Source of the DNA: Pseudomonadota bacterium
Lineage (GTDB): Bacteria > Pseudomonadota > Alphaproteobacteria > Rhizobiales > Rhizobiaceae
Reading direction: 5' to 3'
Assembly (NCBI GenBank): GCA_023422735.1
Contig: JAFAGL010000164.1
Location: forward strand, 1 to 10,295
DNA length: 10,295 bases
The notes beneath the pieces were generated by a model. The model was not told the DNA's origin. It searched no databases and saw nothing but the letters and a program-made list of their open reading frames with translations. Shown here one piece after another: positions 7,443 to 10,295 of the stretch; within the stretch, counting starts at the first letter, position 1; each line of letters starts with the position of its first letter. Position numbers and translations under genes: made by a program.

Positions 7443-7465
7443 CAACTCGCGGGCTAAGCGTGGAA

Positions 7466-9634
7466 CTAAACCTGATTTGCCTTTAGCTCCAATCGCCTGC
7501 GATGCAAGACCGGTTCCGTGTAACCGTTCGGCTGCTCAGCGCCCTTGAGCACAAGGTCACACGCGGCCTGGAAGGCGATCGACCTTTCGAAATTGGGGGC
7601 CATCGGCTGGTATATAGGGTCATCCTTGTTTTGTTCGTCAACGACTGCCGCCATGCGCTTCATAGTTTCCATCACCTGCGCTTCGCTCGCAATTCCATGA
7701 AGCAACCAGTTCGCCATGTGCTGGGAGGAGATCCGGCATGTGGCGCGGTCTTCCATCAAGGCGACATCATTGATGTCAGGAACCTTGGAGCAACCAACCC
7801 CCTGATCGACCCAGCGCACGACATAGCCCAGAATGCCCTGCGCATTGTTGTCGAGTTCCGCCTGCACGTCTTCGGAAGACCAGTTCGGACGGGTCGCAAC
7901 AGGGATCGAAAGGATATCATCAAGCTGCGCGCGGGGACGATCTTTCAATTTTTCCTGCACTTCCTGCACATCAATGAAGTGGTAATGCGTTGCGTGCAGT
8001 GTTGCTGCCGTGGGCGAAGGAACCCACGCCGTGTTGGCCCCAGCCTTGGGATGGGCAATCTTCTGTTCGAGCATCGCCGCCATCAGGTCAGGCATTGCCC
8101 ACATCCCTTTGCCGATCTGAGCATGGCCTGCAAGTCCGCATTCCAGCCCGATATCAACATTCCAGCTTTCATACGCCTGAATCCAAGCGGCCTGCTTCAT
8201 GTCGCTTTTCCGGATCATCGGTCCGGCTTGCATGGAAGTGTGCATTTCGTCGCCCGTGCGATCCAGAAACCCTGTGTTGATGAAAACAACGCGATCCTTG
8301 GCTGCGCGAATGCACTCCTTGAGGTTGACGGTGGTGCGCCGTTCTTCGTCCATGATCCCCATCTTGATCGTATCGCGTGCCATGCCGAGCAGGTTCTCGA
8401 CGCGCTCAAATAGCCTGACAGCAAAAGCGACCTCTTCTGGCCCATGCATCTTGGGCTTCACCACATAAAGCGAGCCCGCAGCGGAATTGCGTCTTTGACC
8501 GTTCGGACCGATATCGTGCAGCGCGATCAGCGCTGTGAGGGCGGCATCGAGAATGCCCTCAGGAATTTCGGAGCCATCTTCCATCAAAATTGCAGGATTG
8601 GTCATCAGGTGCCCGACATTGCGCACCAGCATCAGCGAACGACTGCGCAATTTGGCCGCAGAGCCGTCCGGGCGCTTGTATTCCAGATCGGGATTGAGTT
8701 TGCGTGTAAAGCTCCGGCCATCTTTCGCAATTTCTTCTGCAAGATCTCCCTTCATCAGGCCAAGCCAGTTGCGGTAAACGGCGACCTTGTCTTCAGCGTC
8801 GACTGCCGCGACCGAATCCTCACAGTCCATGATGGTGGTCAGCGCCGCTTCAAGCCAGACATCAGCGATGCCTGCCGTGTCCGCTTTGCCAATCGCCGCC
8901 GTCGGATCGATGCGAATTTCCACATGCAGGCCGTTCTTCACCAGCACAATACGTTCAGGCCTCTCAGCCTCGCCGACATAGCCTGCGAACTGGCTGGCAT
9001 CGGCGAGAGTGATTGTCTTGCTGCGGACCGTAACGGCCAGTTGACCGTTCTTTACCGACAGATCCGTCGCATCCTTCCAGGACGCGCCCGAAAGTGGCGC
9101 GCTGCGATCCAGGAAATCGCGAGCCCAGGCAATCACCTTTGCACCTCGATTGGGGTTGTAGCCCCGGCCCTTCTCCGCGCCGTCGGCTTCTGGAATAACG
9201 TCGGTGCCATAAAGCGCATCATATAACGATCCCCAACGCGCATTGGCGGCGTTGAGCGCATAGCGCGCATTCATGACCGGCACGACCAGTTGTGGGCCAG
9301 CTACGCTTGCGATCTCGGGATCAACATTTTCGGTCGAGACCTGAAAGTCCGACCCTTCCGGCAAGAGATAACCGATCTCGCGCAAGAACTCTTGATAAAG
9401 ATGCAAATCAGAAGGAGCGCTGTTTGCTTTGTGCCAAGCGTCGATCCTGTTCTGCAGTTCATCCCGCTTGGCAAGCAATGCGCGGTTTTCCGAAACCAAG
9501 TCGCTGACGAGATCGGCAAACCCGGACCAAAACGCGTTCTCGGTTAATGCCAGCCCGGGCAACACTTCGTCTCGCACGAAAGCCGTCAACTGCGGATCAA
9601 CTTTCAAACCATGGATCATGACGCGTTCAGGCAT
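7466..9634 (-). CDS. glcB: Malate synthase G
   Basis: Condenses glyoxylate with acetyl-CoA to malate, the second step of the glyoxylate shunt and of glycolate use; cytoplasmic, Mg-dependent, monomeric isoform G. From ATG 9634 it is 722 residues, matching the ~723 of E. coli GlcB. Residues equivalent to the E. coli active site are present: R338 in VRNVGHLMTN, E430 in MDEERRT and D458 in NTGFLDRTGDE (metal), C615 in VGCSKVPD, and the catalytic base D629 in LMEDRATCRISSQH. KGAEQPNGYTEPVLHRRR closes the C-terminal region. The start is set by a GGAGG ten bases upstream; an ATG at 9700 would add 22 unconserved residues with no good Shine-Dalgarno. The hydantoinase-like gene ends 72 bases upstream and tsaB begins 23 bases downstream, with no terminator between. 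A companion isocitrate lyase is not in the window. Confidence 0.98.
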   Translation of the reverse strand: MPERVMIHGLKVDPQLTAFVRDEVLPGLALTENAFWSGFADLVSDLVSENRALLAKRDELQNRIDAWHKANSAPSDLHLYQEFLREIGYLLPEGSDFQVSTENVDPEIASVAGPQLVVPVMNARYALNAANARWGSLYDALYGTDVIPEADGAEKGRGYNPNRGAKVIAWARDFLDRSAPLSGASWKDATDLSVKNGQLAVTVRSKTITLADASQFAGYVGEAERPERIVLVKNGLHVEIRIDPTAAIGKADTAGIADVWLEAALTTIMDCEDSVAAVDAEDKVAVYRNWLGLMKGDLAEEIAKDGRSFTRKLNPDLEYKRPDGSAAKLRSRSLMLVRNVGHLMTNPAILMEDGSEIPEGILDAALTALIALHDIGPNGQRRNSAAGSLYVVKPKMHGPEEVAFAVRLFERVENLLGMARDTIKMGIMDEERRTTVNLKECIRAAKDRVVFINTGFLDRTGDEMHTSMQAGPMIRKSDMKQAAWIQAYESWNVDIGLECGLAGHAQIGKGMWAMPDLMAAMLEQKIAHPKAGANTAWVPSPTAATLHATHYHFIDVQEVQEKLKDRPRAQLDDILSIPVATRPNWSSEDVQAELDNNAQGILGYVVRWVDQGVGCSKVPDINDVALMEDRATCRISSQHMANWLLHGIASEAQVMETMKRMAAVVDEQNKDDPIYQPMAPNFERSIAFQAACDLVLKGAEQPNGYTEPVLHRRRLELKANQV

Positions 9635-9644
9635 GCAAACTTTT

Positions 9645-9649
9645 CCTCC
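9645..9649 (-). promoter_or_regulatory. Strong ribosome binding site of glcB
   Basis: GGAGG (within TGGAGGAAAAG on the minus strand) ten bases ahead of ATG 9634. It is the strongest Shine-Dalgarno in the window and fixes the glcB start against the upstream in-frame ATG at 9700. Confidence 0.75.
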
Positions 9650-9665
9650 AGCAAACGACCCGCTG

Positions 9666-9694
9666 CTTTGACCACCTTGACTTCCAACGGTCAA
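9666..9694 (-). promoter_or_regulatory. Weak candidate promoter for glcB
   Basis: On the minus strand TTGACC (9694-9689, five of six matches to the -35 consensus) is followed after 17 bases by TCAAAG (9671-9666, three of six matches to -10). The spacing is ideal but the -10 is poor. It coincides with the inverted repeat, so a bound regulator would compete with polymerase if both are real. glcB could instead be read from the upstream gene. Confidence 0.25.
9668..9694. repeat. Interrupted inverted repeat TTGACC-N15-GGTCAA upstream of glcB
   Basis: TTGACC at 9668-9673 and GGTCAA at 9689-9694 form a perfect 6-bp inverted repeat with a 15-base spacer; a further direct copy of TTGAC lies between them at 9677-9681. 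It sits 34-60 bases ahead of the glcB start, a position expected for an operator. The symmetry is visible; operator function is inference, and a 6-bp arm is short enough to arise by chance. Confidence 0.3.
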
Positions 9695-9706
9695 TCGCAT
9701 GCGAGC

Positions 9707-10295
9707 TCATAAAGCGATCCGTGGACGCGCGCTGGCCGTCGCGATCACGAACGCTTCAATAAAAGTACGCTGACCTTCCACGATCGCAGCATTGATCTTG
9801 TGCTCCACAAGAACTTGCGTTTCGCCGGCGCCGGCTTCCACCGCCTTCGACGCAACGGTTGTTCGCGCATGATCTTCCGCTGCCTCCAGCGCCTCGGCCT
9901 CGTCCGGGAAGTCCACCGAACGAGTTCCGAGACTCACGCGAAACAAGCCCTCCTTCGGCTGGCTGACCAGCACTTCGGAGGAAACGCGCACCTGGCCGAC
10001 AACAGCGCCGAGCGCATTGGCGACATCAGCGTCTTCCGGCACAACGCAGGACTGGCCGATAATATCTGGCAAGCCTGTGTAGTGGAGGGAAGCTGATGCA
10101 CCGAGACCAATCACCGGCCGATCAATTGCCAGCCTCATGCCCGCAATTCCCGCATGCCTGCCCAAGGCATTCTGCACCAATGGGTGCGCAACGGTTTGCG
10201 GTCCGTCTAAACCGTCTTCGACGAAAGCCGTTTCAAGGATGACCTCGGCTGATCGACGCGTCAAAGCCTTGAGGATGCGTGCAGACATCTCCGCC
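9707..10295 (-). CDS. Hydantoinase/oxoprolinase family protein, C-terminal part (5' end beyond window)
   Basis: The last ~195 residues of a protein whose frame stays open through the right edge; the M at 10288 is internal, because upstream codons continue without a stop. The segment PVIGLGASASLHY, followed by CVVPEDADVANALGAVVG, matches the C-terminal part of the ATP-dependent HyuA/5-oxoprolinase A fold (ASKHA-type ATPase): a glycine-rich nucleotide-binding turn and the typical 'VP..ADVANA.GAVVG' block. The remaining ~95 residues (EVLVSQPKEGLFRVS onward) form a less conserved tail. Family members hydrolyse 5-oxoproline, N-methylhydantoin or related cyclic amides, or carboxylate acetone/acetophenone; the substrate here cannot be assigned from this fragment. 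It stops 72 bases ahead of glcB on the same strand, so co-transcription is possible. I have no evidence that the two functions are linked. Confidence 0.8.
   Translation of the reverse strand, partial: AEMSARILKALTRRSAEVILETAFVEDGLDGPQTVAHPLVQNALGRHAGIAGMRLAIDRPVIGLGASASLHYTGLPDIIGQSCVVPEDADVANALGAVVGQVRVSSEVLVSQPKEGLFRVSLGTRSVDFPDEAEALEAAEDHARTTVASKAVEAGAGETQVLVEHKINAAIVEGQRTFIEAFVIATASARPRIAL

Noticed and set aside
7502..8413. A 303-codon open frame on the plus strand opposite glcB
   Set aside because: It lies wholly antisense to the well-conserved malate synthase G core, has no recognisable domain, and is the usual shadow of a GC-biased gene.
1..10295. Mobile elements, CRISPR arrays, tRNA genes or defence systems
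   Set aside because: No repeat arrays, transposase-like frames or clover-leaf sequences were seen; the whole window is filled by conserved core genes.

Overview
The window is an ordinary, densely packed stretch of alphaproteobacterial chromosome. Protein-level resemblance (MiaB, PhoH, CorC, malate synthase G), moderate-to-high GC and the gene order tsaB-rimI-plsC-miaB-phoH-ybeY-corC-lnt point to the order Hyphomicrobiales (Rhizobiales), in the Rhizobiaceae/Phyllobacteriaceae/Brucellaceae neighbourhood. I cannot fix the genus from sequence alone.

Every gene I can support is on the minus strand, so transcription runs from high to low coordinates. In that order: the C-terminal end of a hydantoinase/oxoprolinase-family protein (runs off the right edge, stops at 9707); malate synthase G, glcB (9634 to 7466); tsaB (7442 to 6759); rimI (6754 to 6254); a PlsC-type acyltransferase (6275 to 5451); miaB (5418 to 4030); phoH (4013 to 2961); ybeY (2964 to 2482); a CorC/TlyC CBS-domain protein (2436 to 1384); and lnt (1320 to the left edge, about 440 of roughly 530 residues). 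No gap between genes exceeds 75 bases. There is no tRNA, rRNA, CRISPR array, insertion sequence or phage gene.

Functionally, tsaB (t6A37 of tRNA), miaB (ms2i6A37 of tRNA), rimI (ribosomal protein acetylation) and ybeY (16S rRNA maturation and ribosome quality control) serve translation. plsC (phospholipid synthesis), lnt (lipoprotein N-acylation) and corC (CBS-domain protein often linked to membrane or cation homeostasis) serve the envelope. phoH is a P-loop ATPase that sits beside ybeY in many bacteria. Junctions from tsaB to lnt are overlaps or gaps of 4 to 63 bases, so one long operon is likely. glcB completes the glyoxylate shunt and lies only 23 bases upstream of tsaB. The 72-base gap before glcB carries a strong Shine-Dalgarno, an interrupted TTGACC/GGTCAA repeat and a weak promoter-like sequence.

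I found no new biological system here. The points worth a second look are modest: forced non-ATG starts in ybeY and plsC, a small hairpin over the corC ribosome binding site, the inverted repeat before glcB, and the glcB/tsaB juxtaposition.
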